34,875 nt of DNA from positions 1 through 34,875 of the forward strand of contig NZ_LVWG01000028.1 in the NCBI RefSeq assembly GCF_001622165.1, given 5' to 3'. Made by a program: the position numbers and the translations under genes. This stretch comes from Pelodictyon luteolum (GTDB lineage: Bacteria; Bacteroidota; Chlorobiia; Chlorobiales; Chlorobiaceae). Shown in pieces: positions 8,429-16,142 of this stretch. Each line of letters opens with the position of its first letter. Positions within the stretch are counted from its first letter, which is position 1. The notes under the pieces were generated by a model. That model was not told where the DNA came from and ran no database searches. It worked only from the letters and a program-made list of their open reading frames with translations.

Positions 8429-9954
8429 GGTTCCTTCTGTTTTCGGATATAGCGCTCCACATCGAACTTCCGCCGGCATCCGGCAGCGTTCATATACCTG
8501 ATCTTCCCGTATACCGGCCGTTCGAACCACGGCCGGTCATGCAGGCCTCCGATTGACCAGGCCACTCCTGCATACCCGTTCGGATCCCTTCCGTCAAGAG
8601 AGTAACGGTCGTTCAGCCATACTGCCGTTTCAAACGCCTCCCTCGGAGAGGGACTCCACTCCAGAATTTTTTTTGCCCAGTACATCCTCATGTATCCGTG
8701 GATTGATCCGGTATGAAGCAGTTCATGCTGTGCTGCGTTCCAAAGCGGGTCATGCGTCCTGCCCTCCTCGAATTCTCCCGGTGTATAGATGGCCTCTCTC
8801 GGGTCCGTGGCATGGCGGTCGAGACTTGCCTGTGCCCATAAGGGCAGCCCGTCGAACGAATCGTACCGGCTGTTGTATGCGCAGTAGTTGTCGGAAAGCT
8901 CACGGCGCACGATCAGCTCTTCAAGGAACGCAGCTGTTGACTCAACAGGACTTCGGCCGTTCAACACGCCGGTTGGGTGGATCCCTTCCGGACTTTGGCT
9001 GTTCAACATGCCGGTTGGGAGGCTCCCTTCTGGACTTCGGCTGTTCAACATGCCGGTTGGGAGGCTCCCTTCTGGACTTCGGCTGTTCAACATGCCGGTT
9101 GGGAGGCTCCCTTCTGGACTTCGGCTGTTCAACACGTTCATAACGCCCCTTGCTTCGAGCGCTACCGTACCGGCCCAGATATGCCCGAAATGCAGGTAGG
9201 GCGAAAGGCCTGAGGTCGCACCGGCATTCGGGTCGTTGCGTTGTTCCCCGTAGACATCGAGCCGTTCCCCGATAAAAGTTTCGAGATGCCGGAGGGCTGC
9301 TGATTCGCCGGGCTCCGGAGCCCGAACCGTGCCGGTAGGGCTTTCGACCTGCAGACGCGCCCTCATTCCCTCCCAGTCGGTCGGAGCCCACGCTTCGGAT
9401 GATGGCATCCGCTCAACGGGTTCTAGCGGCATGAGGAATTCCCCGAGCAGGCGGCTGATTTTCGGCCGGAAGGTGCGGGCCGCATATTCCTGTTTTCCGG
9501 AGGCAGTAAGGCAGGGAACGATGTTGTGTGCATCGACTTCAATGAGGGGTACCGGGAGTACTGCCGCCACTTCCGCTTTCCACTGTCGGCTGATTCTGAG
9601 AGGGGAGTAGTCGGTGATGACGCATCCGCCGCCAATGGACTCACTGAAGCGAACAATCTCTCCTGCCGGTTTTCCCTCCAGCAACACGAAACCGATCCCC
9701 AGATTGCGAAGGCGGTGCTCAACTTCCATAAGCCCTTTCAGCATGAAGTCATACTGGCGGAGGGTGGCTCCGATGAAAGACCCGGAGAGGGTGAAGACAA
9801 CGATGAGGGGTGCTCCTGTCGCCATTGCACAATCCTGAGCATAGAGCAGCGCACGGTTCTGCTCCACCCGCTGATCTCGAGACATCCAGTATATGACGGG
9901 TCCCGATATTCCGGGTGCCGAGTTCAGCACCGAGATGCAGCGTGGATCGATCAT
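8425..9954 (-). CDS. phrB: Class II CPD photolyase with internal tandem repeat
   Basis: A 509-residue class II DNA photolyase, a FAD enzyme that uses light to split cyclobutane pyrimidine dimers. Landmarks are the N-terminal [20 protein letters not shown] segment, [50 protein letters not shown] and, near the end, [20 protein letters not shown]. Between VALEARGVM and [13 protein letters not shown] an insertion of about 58 residues (273-331) repeats [14 protein letters not shown]; without it the length is about 453, normal for class II. The flanking helices are intact, so the enzyme may tolerate the loop. The ATG overlaps the amidotransferase stop (ATGA), implying coupled translation. An A8 run lies in the coding strand at 8674-8667. 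The gene symbol is a generic photolyase name. Confidence 0.93.
   Translation of the reverse strand: MIDPRCISVLNSAPGISGPVIYWMSRDQRVEQNRALLYAQDCAMATGAPLIVVFTLSGSFIGATLRQYDFMLKGLMEVEHRLRNLGIGFVLLEGKPAGEIVRFSESIGGGCVITDYSPLRISRQWKAEVAAVLPVPLIEVDAHNIVPCLTASGKQEYAARTFRPKISRLLGEFLMPLEPVERMPSSEAWAPTDWEGMRARLQVESPTGTVRAPEPGESAALRHLETFIGERLDVYGEQRNDPNAGATSGLSPYLHFGHIWAGTVALEARGVMNVLNSRSPEGSLPTGMLNSRSPEGSLPTGMLNSRSPEGSLPTGMLNSQSPEGIHPTGVLNGRSPVESTAAFLEELIVRRELSDNYCAYNSRYDSFDGLPLWAQASLDRHATDPREAIYTPGEFEEGRTHDPLWNAAQHELLHTGSIHGYMRMYWAKKILEWSPSPREAFETAVWLNDRYSLDGRDPNGYAGVAWSIGGLHDRPWFERPVYGKIRYMNAAGCRRKFDVERYIRKQKEP
8959..9134. repeat. 42-bp tandem repeat inside the photolyase gene
   Basis: Four full 42-bp units start at 8959, 9001, 9043 and 9085, followed by the first 8 bp of a fifth (9127-9134); a partial unit also precedes them. 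Units two to four are identical, while the first differs at a few bases. Because 42 is a multiple of three, the repeat stays in frame and encodes a 14-residue unit ([14 protein letters not shown]). It also leaves several other frames open, which produces false overlapping ORFs. Confidence 0.95.
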
Positions 9955-10679
9955 GCCGTTCCCTCTTCTGTGAATCCTGCGATGTCGAGAAAGTTGCCAA
10001 GGAGGCGGAGTCCTATAGTTCGGTACTCATTCTGCATGGCATCAAACTCACCGAGCAGACGTTCCCGGCCAATTGCATTGAGGTCGGGGTCGATCTCCGT
10101 CCATCTGTCGAGCGTGCCGCGGGTCATCTCGAAATGGCATTGCAGTCCATAGGCGTGCTTTCCCGCTTTTACCGCCTGATGGCGGCATTGGTGGCTGGTT
10201 CCGAGCAGGACGGTACCCGTTGCCGGCTCCACCGTCTCGCCGTGTAGCTGGAACACCCTGAACCGTTCCCCGAGCCCCTTGAACAGGGGATCGCCGCGTC
10301 CCTCTTCGCTCACCTCCATCTGGTAGGGATTTCCGGCGGGATCGAAAAAACCTGTCTCTTTTTCATGGCAGGGAAGTACCGTGCCGCCAGCAGCATGAAC
10401 GAGTGCCTGCATGCCGAGGCAGATGCCGAGATAGGGGATATCTCTCTCGAGAGCCCTTTTGATCTGCTTGATTTCATTCCGCATTGCGGGCGTTGGGTCG
10501 TTGACGCTCTGCGGTCCTCCGAGTACCACGAGAGCCCGGTAGCTGAGTGGATCGGGGAACGGGTCGCCGCGGGAAAGGTCGGCAAGATCGGCATCAATCC
10601 GGCGGTCGATGAGCAGGCCTTCAAGCAGGCCCGGACCTTCGTGCGTGATGTTTTTTACGATGAGGAGTCGCTCTTGCAT
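9951..10679 (-). CDS. Class I glutamine amidotransferase-like protein
   Basis: A 242-residue protein of the stand-alone class I glutamine amidotransferase family (GMP synthase glutaminase-like). The catalytic triad is visible: Cys87 in GICLGMQ, and His182 with Glu184 in LQCHFEM. An oxyanion-type LGGPQSV motif lies at residues 53-59. Family members release ammonia from glutamine or hydrolyse gamma-glutamyl compounds, and the substrate cannot be told from sequence. It is followed by the photolyase with a 4-nt overlap, so the two are made together, although no functional link is established. A stem-loop sits 30 nt upstream of its start, probably the end of the preceding chlorosome-like transcript. 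Confidence 0.85.
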   Translation of the reverse strand: MQERLLIVKNITHEGPGLLEGLLIDRRIDADLADLSRGDPFPDPLSYRALVVLGGPQSVNDPTPAMRNEIKQIKRALERDIPYLGICLGMQALVHAAGGTVLPCHEKETGFFDPAGNPYQMEVSEEGRGDPLFKGLGERFRVFQLHGETVEPATGTVLLGTSHQCRHQAVKAGKHAYGLQCHFEMTRGTLDRWTEIDPDLNAIGRERLLGEFDAMQNEYRTIGLRLLGNFLDIAGFTEEGTA

Positions 10680-10708
10680 ACGGGGTGGTTTATCGGTTCC
10701 ATCACAGG

Positions 10709-10732
10709 GAAGCCCCGTTTCTGCGGGGCTTC
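10709..10732. terminator. Stem-loop between the chlorosome-like gene and the amidotransferase gene
   Basis: A perfect 9-bp stem (GAAGCCCCG pairing with CGGGGCTTC) encloses a 6-nt loop. It lies about 85 nt past the stop of the leftward gene at 10817, consistent with termination or 3'-end protection of that mRNA. A T tract is lacking on either side, so it is not a textbook intrinsic terminator. Confidence 0.45.
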
Positions 10733-10816
10733 TCAGTTGTTTGGTATGCTCTGAACAGTGTCCGCCCGAGAGTCCGGTTTTCGTCGGGTGCTCACGGGTG
10801 GCGCCAGGGAAAACTT

Positions 10817-11113
10817 TTAGGGCTTCGCGGGGTTGAAGGGGTTTGCACCAGGAGCGCTCTTTGGTGCAGCAGCAGGAGCCGCAGGCTTTGCGGTGGCAGG
10901 TTTACCCAACGAACCGATGGCGTCAGCGGCGCCCTTGAAGACGTCCATGCCGGTATTGATGGTTGCGGTCAGTGCTGTTGCGCAGAGGTTCACGCCGGAT
11001 TCAGCGACCGAAAGGACCGATGCGGCACCGTTGGCGACACCATCTGCAACATTCTGGATGGGTGCGCCTACTGCATTGAAGAGATCCGAAAAAACACCGT
11101 TGCTGTTAGCCAT
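10817..11113 (-). CDS. Probable chlorosome envelope protein (CsmC/CsmD-like)
   Basis: A 98-residue protein starting MANSNGVFSDLFNAV. It has amphipathic, Ala/Gly/Val-rich helices (residues 10-70: a VADGVANGAASVL segment, then SGVNLCATALTATINTGMDV) and an Ala/Pro/Lys-rich tail (residues 72-98). Small alanine-rich amphipathic proteins of this kind coat the lipid monolayer of chlorosomes, the bacteriochlorophyll c antenna of green sulfur bacteria. The pattern is closest in my memory to CsmC/CsmD, but I cannot confirm the match. The ATG at 11113 is chosen because the repeat-like sequence begins there; upstream residues are unrelated. It is a single gene, divergent from pepD. Confidence 0.5.
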   Translation of the reverse strand: MANSNGVFSDLFNAVGAPIQNVADGVANGAASVLSVAESGVNLCATALTATINTGMDVFKGAADAIGSLGKPATAKPAAPAAAPKSAPGANPFNPAKP

Positions 11114-11242
11114 GTCTGTATGGGTTTGTTGGATTGATGAAAGCCGTTGCGTAACATCACTGATTGCGACCCCTTTTTGGGAGTGCGGTTGCCTGTTGCG
11201 CCGGTATAAGGGAGAATATAACACTAAAAACCTCCGAACTCC

Positions 11243-12694
11243 ATGCATGATGAACTCCTGCAGCTCGAACCCCGGGCGCTTTGGCGCAATTTTCATTCAC
11301 TGAGCCGGACGCCGCGGCCATCCGGGCACGAAGAGGCTGTGCGTCAGCTTGTGGCCGGGTTCGGGCGCACACTCGGTCTTGAGACCCTGGAAGACAACGC
11401 CGGCAACCTCATCATCCGCAAGTCCGCTACACCCGGCATGGAGGCTCGTCCGGGGGTAGTGCTCCAAGCCCATCTCGACATGGTGCCTCAGAAGGACGCC
11501 TGCTGTAACCACGACTTTATAAACGATCCGATCGAGGCATATGTCGATGGAGACCGGGTACGTGCACGCGGTACCACCCTCGGGGCTGATAACGGAATCG
11601 GCGTGGCTGCGGCAATGGCTGTGCTCGAATCCTCCACAATCGTGCACGGGCCCCTTGAAGCCCTTTTCACCGCAAACGAGGAGGCTGGCATGACGGGTGC
11701 TCTCGGTCTGAAGCCGGGAGTGCTGACGGGCGACATCCTTCTCAACCTTGACTCTGAAAACGAGGGAGAGCTTTTCATCGGTTGCGCTGGCGGGCTTGAT
11801 GCCACAATCGATTTCGACTTCCCTCAGGAACCGCTTCCTTCCGGCAGCTGTGCATTCGAGGTGCGGGTCAAGGGACTCAGCGGAGGACACAGCGGGATGG
11901 ACATCAATCTCGGCCGTGCAAATGCAAACCGGGTTCTCGCCGCACTTCTCCTTGATGGAGGCGAGGCGCACGGCATGCGGCTCGCTTCGTTTGAAGGTGG
12001 CAGTCTCCGCAATGCCATTCCGAGGGAGGCTTCTGCAGTCGTGACGGTTCCGGGTGCAGGTGCCGGGAGGTTTCGTGCTATGCTCTCGGGTCTCGTCGGG
12101 GACATACATGCACAGCTTGCGGCTGCAGATCCCGGGTGTACAATCGATATCATCCCAAAGGACGTGCCGTCTTCAGTGATAGAGATGGATGCCGCCGGCC
12201 GCTTCCTGAGGGGGCTCTCTAACTGCCCGAACGGCGTCATCCGGATGAGCACCGACATGGAAGAACTTGTTGAAAGCTCCAGCAACCTCGCCATTGTCCG
12301 CACCAGCCCCGGCCATGCCACCATAGAATGCCTGCTGCGCAGTTCGACGGACGGCGGCATGGCGGAGCTCAAGGATGCATTTACCAGCATATTCCGACCA
12401 GCCGTAGCAACAGTCGTCTTCAGCGGCGGTTATCCCGGGTGGAAACCAGATCCGGCATCCCCGGCCCTTAGGCGCATGCAGAATGCATACCGTAGCCTGT
12501 ACGGCAGAGAGCCCGGGGTCAGTGCCGTACACGCAGGACTTGAATGCGGTATCATCGGCGCCCTCTGCCCCGGACTCGATATGGTCTCATTCGGTCCGAC
12601 CATTCGCCACCCCCACTCTCCGGGCGAGTATGTCGTCGTCTCTTCAGTAGGAAGATTCTGGGACTTTCTCGTCCGGGTGCTCGCCGAAATCTGA
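11243..12694 (+). CDS. pepD: PepD-type aminoacyl-histidine dipeptidase (M20C)
   Basis: A 483-residue cytosolic zinc dipeptidase of the M20 family (beta-Ala-His/Xaa-His dipeptidase type). Metal and catalytic residues are visible: HLDMV (His77, Asp79), TLGADNGIG (Asp116), NEEAG (Glu146 as base and Glu147), LNLDSENEGE (Asp170) and a C-terminal histidine in RHPHSPGEY. GLSGGHSGMDI is the lid-domain signature of this subfamily. Length agrees with the roughly 485 residues of Escherichia coli PepD. No Shine-Dalgarno sequence precedes the ATG at 11243. It is a single gene lying between the two chlorosome-like genes, with no obvious functional link to them. Confidence 0.93.
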   Translation: MHDELLQLEPRALWRNFHSLSRTPRPSGHEEAVRQLVAGFGRTLGLETLEDNAGNLIIRKSATPGMEARPGVVLQAHLDMVPQKDACCNHDFINDPIEAYVDGDRVRARGTTLGADNGIGVAAAMAVLESSTIVHGPLEALFTANEEAGMTGALGLKPGVLTGDILLNLDSENEGELFIGCAGGLDATIDFDFPQEPLPSGSCAFEVRVKGLSGGHSGMDINLGRANANRVLAALLLDGGEAHGMRLASFEGGSLRNAIPREASAVVTVPGAGAGRFRAMLSGLVGDIHAQLAAADPGCTIDIIPKDVPSSVIEMDAAGRFLRGLSNCPNGVIRMSTDMEELVESSSNLAIVRTSPGHATIECLLRSSTDGGMAELKDAFTSIFRPAVATVVFSGGYPGWKPDPASPALRRMQNAYRSLYGREPGVSAVHAGLECGIIGALCPGLDMVSFGPTIRHPHSPGEYVVVSSVGRFWDFLVRVLAEI

Positions 12695-12704
12695 AGCCTG
12701 AAAT

Positions 12705-12938
12705 TCAGACCTGCCGCTTCGGGACAAGGGCGGTTGTAACGCCGTCCATCACCCTGCTGAATGTCTTCAGCATGCTGAGCGACAATTCAACGGACGCCCT
12801 GCTGAGCGGCACAAGCAGGGCCAGAACCGCTTTGAGCCCGCCAGCCATCATTTCAACCTGCAACTGTCCGAGACGGGCCGTTGCATCCACGAGGCTGCTG
12901 GTTGCGCCCCGTGCCTGTACTGTCGTTTCGTCTGCCAT
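12705..12938 (-). CDS. Probable chlorosome envelope protein (CsmB/CsmF family)
   Basis: A 77-residue protein starting MADETTVQARGATSSLVDATARLGQLQVEMMAGGL, with a second amphipathic helix (LVPLSRASVELSLSMLKTFSRVMDGV) and a basic end (ALVPKRQV). The size (CsmB/CsmF are about 75 residues), the GQLQVEMM..GLK core and the short PK-type C-terminus fit the CsmB/CsmF chlorosome envelope family. The start is uncertain: ATG codons in frame at 12947, 12944 and 12938 and a GTG at 12974 are all possible. 12938 is preferred because the family begins with a short Ser/Ala-rich end. An 8-codon upstream frame precedes it. It converges with pepD, the stops being 10 nt apart. Confidence 0.65.
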   Translation of the reverse strand: MADETTVQARGATSSLVDATARLGQLQVEMMAGGLKAVLALLVPLSRASVELSLSMLKTFSRVMDGVTTALVPKRQV

Positions 12939-12943
12939 GTTCA

Positions 12944-12970
12944 TCATCGTTTTATCGTTGTTGTAGTCAT
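12944..12970 (-). other. Possible leader ORF of the CsmB/F-like gene
   Basis: An ATG at 12970 lies 9 nt after a strong GGGAGG (12985-12980) and encodes MTTTIKR before a TGA. That TGA overlaps the first in-frame ATG (12947) of the chlorosome-like gene as ATGA. The same ribosome-binding site could instead serve a GTG at 12974, giving the main protein a 12-residue extension. The sequence alone cannot decide between them. Confidence 0.3.
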
Positions 12971-13230
12971 GCACACAAACCTCCCTGATTATGACAAGGA
13001 GATGAAAACGACAATGCTTTTTCTTGCGAATTAGTTTTCAGCTCAGTCATCCTTGGCGAACTCAACCATTTTCTCAACCCTGATTTTTCCAACTGGATTG
13101 GTGTTACGGGCTACCGGGTCAAAACCGCTTTGTCACATCGGTGAACATCTTCTTTTTGTGTGCATGCTCGAAACCCGTACCTTACCCCTTGCAGTTCCAG
13201 ATGCCCCTGAACTATTCAACAGATGTAACA

Positions 13231-13812
13231 ATGAGTGAACAACTGACCTTCAGAGAAGCAATGGGCCCAGTAAGCGGGGACGGCAACATCGACTGTTCCG
13301 CGAGAGGGTTGACCTCGCTTGAAGGAGCCCCGCAGGAGGTCCGCTGGGACTTCAATTGTTCCGGAAACAGGCTTGAATCGCTTGAAGGCGGTCCCGTTGG
13401 TGCCTACATCAACATCGACTGTTCAGATAACCTGCTCGGCACCCTCATCGGCGCTCCGCCGATAGTCGGTGCGTTCAACTGCTCCGGCAACCAGCTTACA
13501 ACCCTTCAGGGCGGACCCATGGAAGTGGCTGCCGATTTCGATTGTTCCGACAACATGCTCGACTCTCTTGATGGTGGTCCGGCGTTTGTCGGCGGGAATT
13601 ACTCCTGTGCGGGTAACGAGCTTACCTCTCTGGTCGGAGCCCCTGCCGAGGTCGGCGATTTCGACTGTTCCGCCAACCGCCTCATGTCTCTGGCAGGATG
13701 CCCCGATGTGGTCAATGGCGATTTCATCTGCGGCGATAACGATGAACTCTTTACTGAAGAGGATGTCCGTGAGGCCTGCGAAGTAAGGGGAAATGTCATA
13801 AACGGGATATAG
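13231..13812 (+). CDS. Leucine-rich-repeat-like protein with DCSxNxLxSLxGxP repeats
   Basis: A 193-residue protein made of about eight units of 20-21 residues with the consensus (G)DFDCSxNxLxSLxGxPxxV, followed by a short end (LFTEEDVREACEV). The cysteine-bearing units are an LRR-type solenoid found in scattered bacteria and phages; the role is usually unknown and may be binding of protein or DNA. No signal peptide is seen from the ATG at 13231, which lacks a good ribosome-binding site; an in-frame ATG at 13201 is an alternative. It converges with the exonuclease gene, with an 11-bp stem-loop that includes its stop codon. Confidence 0.75.
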   Translation: MSEQLTFREAMGPVSGDGNIDCSARGLTSLEGAPQEVRWDFNCSGNRLESLEGGPVGAYINIDCSDNLLGTLIGAPPIVGAFNCSGNQLTTLQGGPMEVAADFDCSDNMLDSLDGGPAFVGGNYSCAGNELTSLVGAPAEVGDFDCSANRLMSLAGCPDVVNGDFICGDNDELFTEEDVREACEVRGNVINGI

Positions 13813-13843
13813 GGGGACGCGGGCTGTCGTTGCCCTATATCCC
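13804..13843. terminator. Bidirectional stem-loop between convergent genes
   Basis: A perfect 11-bp stem (GGGATATAGGG at 13804-13814 pairing with CCCTATATCCC at 13833-13843) encloses an 18-nt loop. It begins within the last codons of the LRR gene and lies before the exonuclease stop at 13875, so it can serve both convergent transcripts. There is no T tract. Confidence 0.5.
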
Positions 13844-13874
13844 CGGGCGTATCCCTCACATGCTTGTCATGGTT

Positions 13875-14468
13875 TCAGGTGCGCAGTCCGGTGAACGGCG
13901 CTATCGAAACATGCTCCAGCAGGAGTTCCATGAGTTCACGTGTGGCTTTGATGTCCGCGAGCGCATCATGTGCTTTCTCAAGCCGTACCCCGAGATGGTC
14001 GCAGACCGCCTGCAGCTTATGGTTAGGGAGCGACAACCGGCCCATGTACTCCATGATGTTCAGGATTGGCTGGGGGTCAAGGGATCTCCAGTTGATGAAG
14101 GAGCCGAGGCCATACTGGTCGTAGCGGCGGAACATCCGGCTCAGAAAATCAAGGTCGAACCGGACATTGTAACCTGCAGGGTAGAACTTGTCATTTCTTT
14201 CGAAACGGGAGACATGTCGCGAAAGAAATCCATCGATGGCCTTATAAGCTTCCGCATGCGGGGTGAAGGATGCTATCTGTTCCCGGCTGAAACCGCTTAC
14301 CGCAAGCGCTTCATCTTCAATCATCGCCCCATCGTGCGGCTGCATCTTGATTTCAAAGGACTCCGCCACCACCCCGTCTATTTCCGCCAGACCGGCAAAC
14401 TGAATGATTCCGTGGCGGTCCGGATCTATTCCTGTTGTTTCAAGGTCGAACCATAACACCTTTTTCAT
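13875..14468 (-). CDS. DnaQ-like DEDDh 3'-5' exonuclease
   Basis: A 197-residue exonuclease of the DEDDh (DnaQ/RNase T) superfamily. The motifs are complete: Exo I FDLETTG (Asp8, Glu10), Exo II GYNVRFDLDF (Asp105) and Exo III HDALADIKA (His167, Asp172), spaced as in two-metal-ion nucleases acting on DNA or RNA 3' ends. There is no polymerase or other domain, so it resembles stand-alone repair or processing exonucleases such as exonuclease X rather than the replicative proofreading subunit. The start is ATG 14468 with GGAG about 8 nt upstream. It is a single gene between the LRR and XRE genes. Confidence 0.88.
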   Translation of the reverse strand: MKKVLWFDLETTGIDPDRHGIIQFAGLAEIDGVVAESFEIKMQPHDGAMIEDEALAVSGFSREQIASFTPHAEAYKAIDGFLSRHVSRFERNDKFYPAGYNVRFDLDFLSRMFRRYDQYGLGSFINWRSLDPQPILNIMEYMGRLSLPNHKLQAVCDHLGVRLEKAHDALADIKATRELMELLLEHVSIAPFTGLRT

Positions 14469-14580
14469 GAATAAGCTCCGTTTGGGTGGCGGGAAGTGCC
14501 TGGGGTAAATTACAATTATTATTCATTACCGGCGGTGGCCGGAAGGGGATTGATGCTGATTTCCCTGCAGTTCGTCCCCC

Positions 14581-15198
14581 TCACCTCTTCATGCAGACAG
14601 CTTTTTCAATCAGCACATATGCCGATGCGGTGAGTTCCTGAAGGTCGGGCATCCTGAGGGGCAGGTACCGCCTGGTGGCTGACTCATTGTCGACGACTCT
14701 TTGCAGCACATTGCCCCTCACCATGTTTTCGAGTGTGGTTTCGATTGCAATTTCCATTTCCGTGCGGCTGCCCTTCGGGATGCCGGAGATGGATTTCCCA
14801 TAGGCTGCAAGGTGCATCCGGTCAGCCTGCAGAACGATTTCTGTGAGGCACCGGCTGTCCAGAAGGGGATCGCCGGCAGCAGCGAGAAGGATGACATGCA
14901 GGATCGTTTCGAGCCCGCATGGTGCATCGCCGTATCCCTGTGCGCTGTCGGATACCCTGAAAAATGCATTCTCGTCACTCTCCCGAACCGGTCGGCGTTC
15001 TTCGACCAGCGTTCCGAGGGAGATGCCGAGTGCTTCGGCGAATTTCGCCAGTTCCCTGAAGCGTATCTCCTGACTGCCCGATTCGATTTTAGTGACGGCG
15101 GTCCTCGGAATTGCTATCCGTCTGGCGAGTTCCTCCTGAGAAAGTCCCCTTTGGCAGCGGAGTTCTTTGATCCTCTGTCCGATGTTTTCCTCTGTCAT
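14581..15198 (-). CDS. XRE-family HTH regulator with C-terminal domain (possibly Panacea-like)
   Basis: A 205-residue protein. Residues about 5-60 form an XRE helix-turn-helix (IGQRIKELRCQRGLSQEELARRIAIPRTAVTKIESG, then FAEALGISLGTLVEE). The C-terminal part (residues about 85-200) has ILLAAAGDPLLDSRCLTEI and LQADRMHLAAYGKSISGIP. This faintly recalls the Panacea/SocA-like domain of some antitoxins, but the match is weak and no toxin gene sits beside it. It probably represses itself: a palindrome lies inside its promoter. An ATG at 15204 (MQM) is an alternative start; the promoter position favours 15198, which would make the mRNA leaderless. Confidence 0.75.
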   Translation of the reverse strand: MTEENIGQRIKELRCQRGLSQEELARRIAIPRTAVTKIESGSQEIRFRELAKFAEALGISLGTLVEERRPVRESDENAFFRVSDSAQGYGDAPCGLETILHVILLAAAGDPLLDSRCLTEIVLQADRMHLAAYGKSISGIPKGSRTEMEIAIETTLENMVRGNVLQRVVDNESATRRYLPLRMPDLQELTASAYVLIEKAVCMKR

Positions 15199-15234
15199 TT
15201 GCATTAGTATACAAATAGTTCTACTATAGAACAA
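15199..15234 (-). promoter_or_regulatory. Promoter and palindromic operator of the XRE gene
   Basis: On the minus strand TTGTTC (15234-15229) and TATACT (15211-15206) are separated by exactly 17 nt. The spacer region holds the inverted repeat GTTCTA-cta-TAGAAC (15218-15232), well placed for a repressor that blocks RNA polymerase. The start point would fall near 15199, at or next to the ATG at 15198, so the transcript may be leaderless. Confidence 0.55.
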
Positions 15235-15265
15235 GTGCAGTTCGTCTTGAGCACTACGCTTATCT

Positions 15266-15310
15266 GCCGCATTTCATGCGGCTTGATAATGCAGGGTGCG
15301 GGCTTATACC
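15266..15310 (+). promoter_or_regulatory. Candidate promoter and hairpin upstream of the vWA gene
   Basis: A perfect 7-bp dyad with a 3-nt loop (GCCGCAT-ttc-ATGCGGC, 15266-15282) is followed directly by TTGATA (15283-15288) and, 16 nt later, TATACC (15305-15310). This could be an operator next to a promoter for the von Willebrand A gene. The -10 match is modest. Confidence 0.3.
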
Positions 15311-15399
15311 GGCAATATACAAGAAACCGGGCGGAGGACGCTCATGGTTGCGCTGCTTGCAGAAAGAGAGAGAGCCATCTTCAACACAGGAGAAATCAT

Positions 15400-16002
15400 A
15401 TGAAAAAGGGCTATACGCATATCACGGTCATTCTTGACCGTTCGGGTTCAATGGGAAGCATCCGTGATGACACCATCGGTGGACTGAACGCGTTTGTCGA
15501 GCGTCAGAAGCTGGGGCCGGGGGAGGCCACCCTTACGCTTGTGCAGTTCGATTCGGGGGATTCCTACGAAGTGGTCCGGCAGTTCATGCCGATCGGCGAG
15601 GTGGCGGCGCTGAATCCTGAAACCTATGTCCCGAGGGGCATGACCCCGCTGCTTGATGCGCTTGGCCGGGGGATCAATGACATAGAGGCCAGCATTGCGA
15701 GACTTGAAGAAAACCATCGGCCCGAAGCGGTCGTTGTTGCCCTCATCACTGATGGCCAGGAAAACTCCAGCACAATGTTCACGAAGCAGCAGGTGGAGAA
15801 GATGGTCAGCATGAAGTCGGCTGAAGGGTGGTCGTTCATTTTCCTCAGCGCTGATCTTTCGGCCATCGAGGACGCTCAGCAACTGGGGTTCGGTCAAGAT
15901 GCCACCGCATCATTCCTCAAAAGCCCGGAAGGTGTGGCCTGCTGCATGGAGATGCTGTCGGGCAGGGTAAGCGAGATGCGCACAACTCCGGGTGATGCTT
16001 GA
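15400..16002 (+). CDS. von Willebrand factor A domain protein
   Basis: A 200-residue protein consisting of a single vWA domain. The metal-ion-dependent adhesion site is complete: DRSGS (Asp13, Ser15, Ser17), GMTPL (Thr82) and ITDGQEN (Asp118). Such free-standing cytoplasmic vWA proteins (TerY-like) usually act as scaffolds for protein partners; the partner here is unknown. The ATG at 15400 has AGGAGA 7 nt upstream; the frame stays open upstream but reads through the promoter region. It is divergent from the XRE regulator across about 200 nt. No tellurite-resistance or other ter genes are adjacent. Confidence 0.85.
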   Translation: MKKGYTHITVILDRSGSMGSIRDDTIGGLNAFVERQKLGPGEATLTLVQFDSGDSYEVVRQFMPIGEVAALNPETYVPRGMTPLLDALGRGINDIEASIARLEENHRPEAVVVALITDGQENSSTMFTKQQVEKMVSMKSAEGWSFIFLSADLSAIEDAQQLGFGQDATASFLKSPEGVACCMEMLSGRVSEMRTTPGDA

Positions 16003-16142
16003 AACTGTCCTTCTGATTGCATCGGATGCAAATGTTTTCAGGAGAGCCTGAGTATCCTCGGAAGTGCTATATTTGCTCTGATGTGCAGCTGTGATTGGCG
16101 GTGCATGCATTTTTATGCAATACAGACAGGAGAGAGAGACTT

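Noticed and set aside
8959-9134. CRISPR-like array from the regular 42-bp repeats
   Set aside because: The units are contiguous with no spacers and keep the photolyase frame open, so this is a coding tandem repeat.
8553-9391. Overlapping long ORFs on both strands across the photolyase repeat
   Set aside because: They stay open because a 42-bp period repeats without stops in several frames; only the photolyase frame carries family motifs on both sides.
10709-10732. Riboswitch or attenuator for the amidotransferase gene
   Set aside because: It is a simple perfect hairpin without alternative pairing or conserved elements; a 3'-end structure for the preceding gene explains it better.
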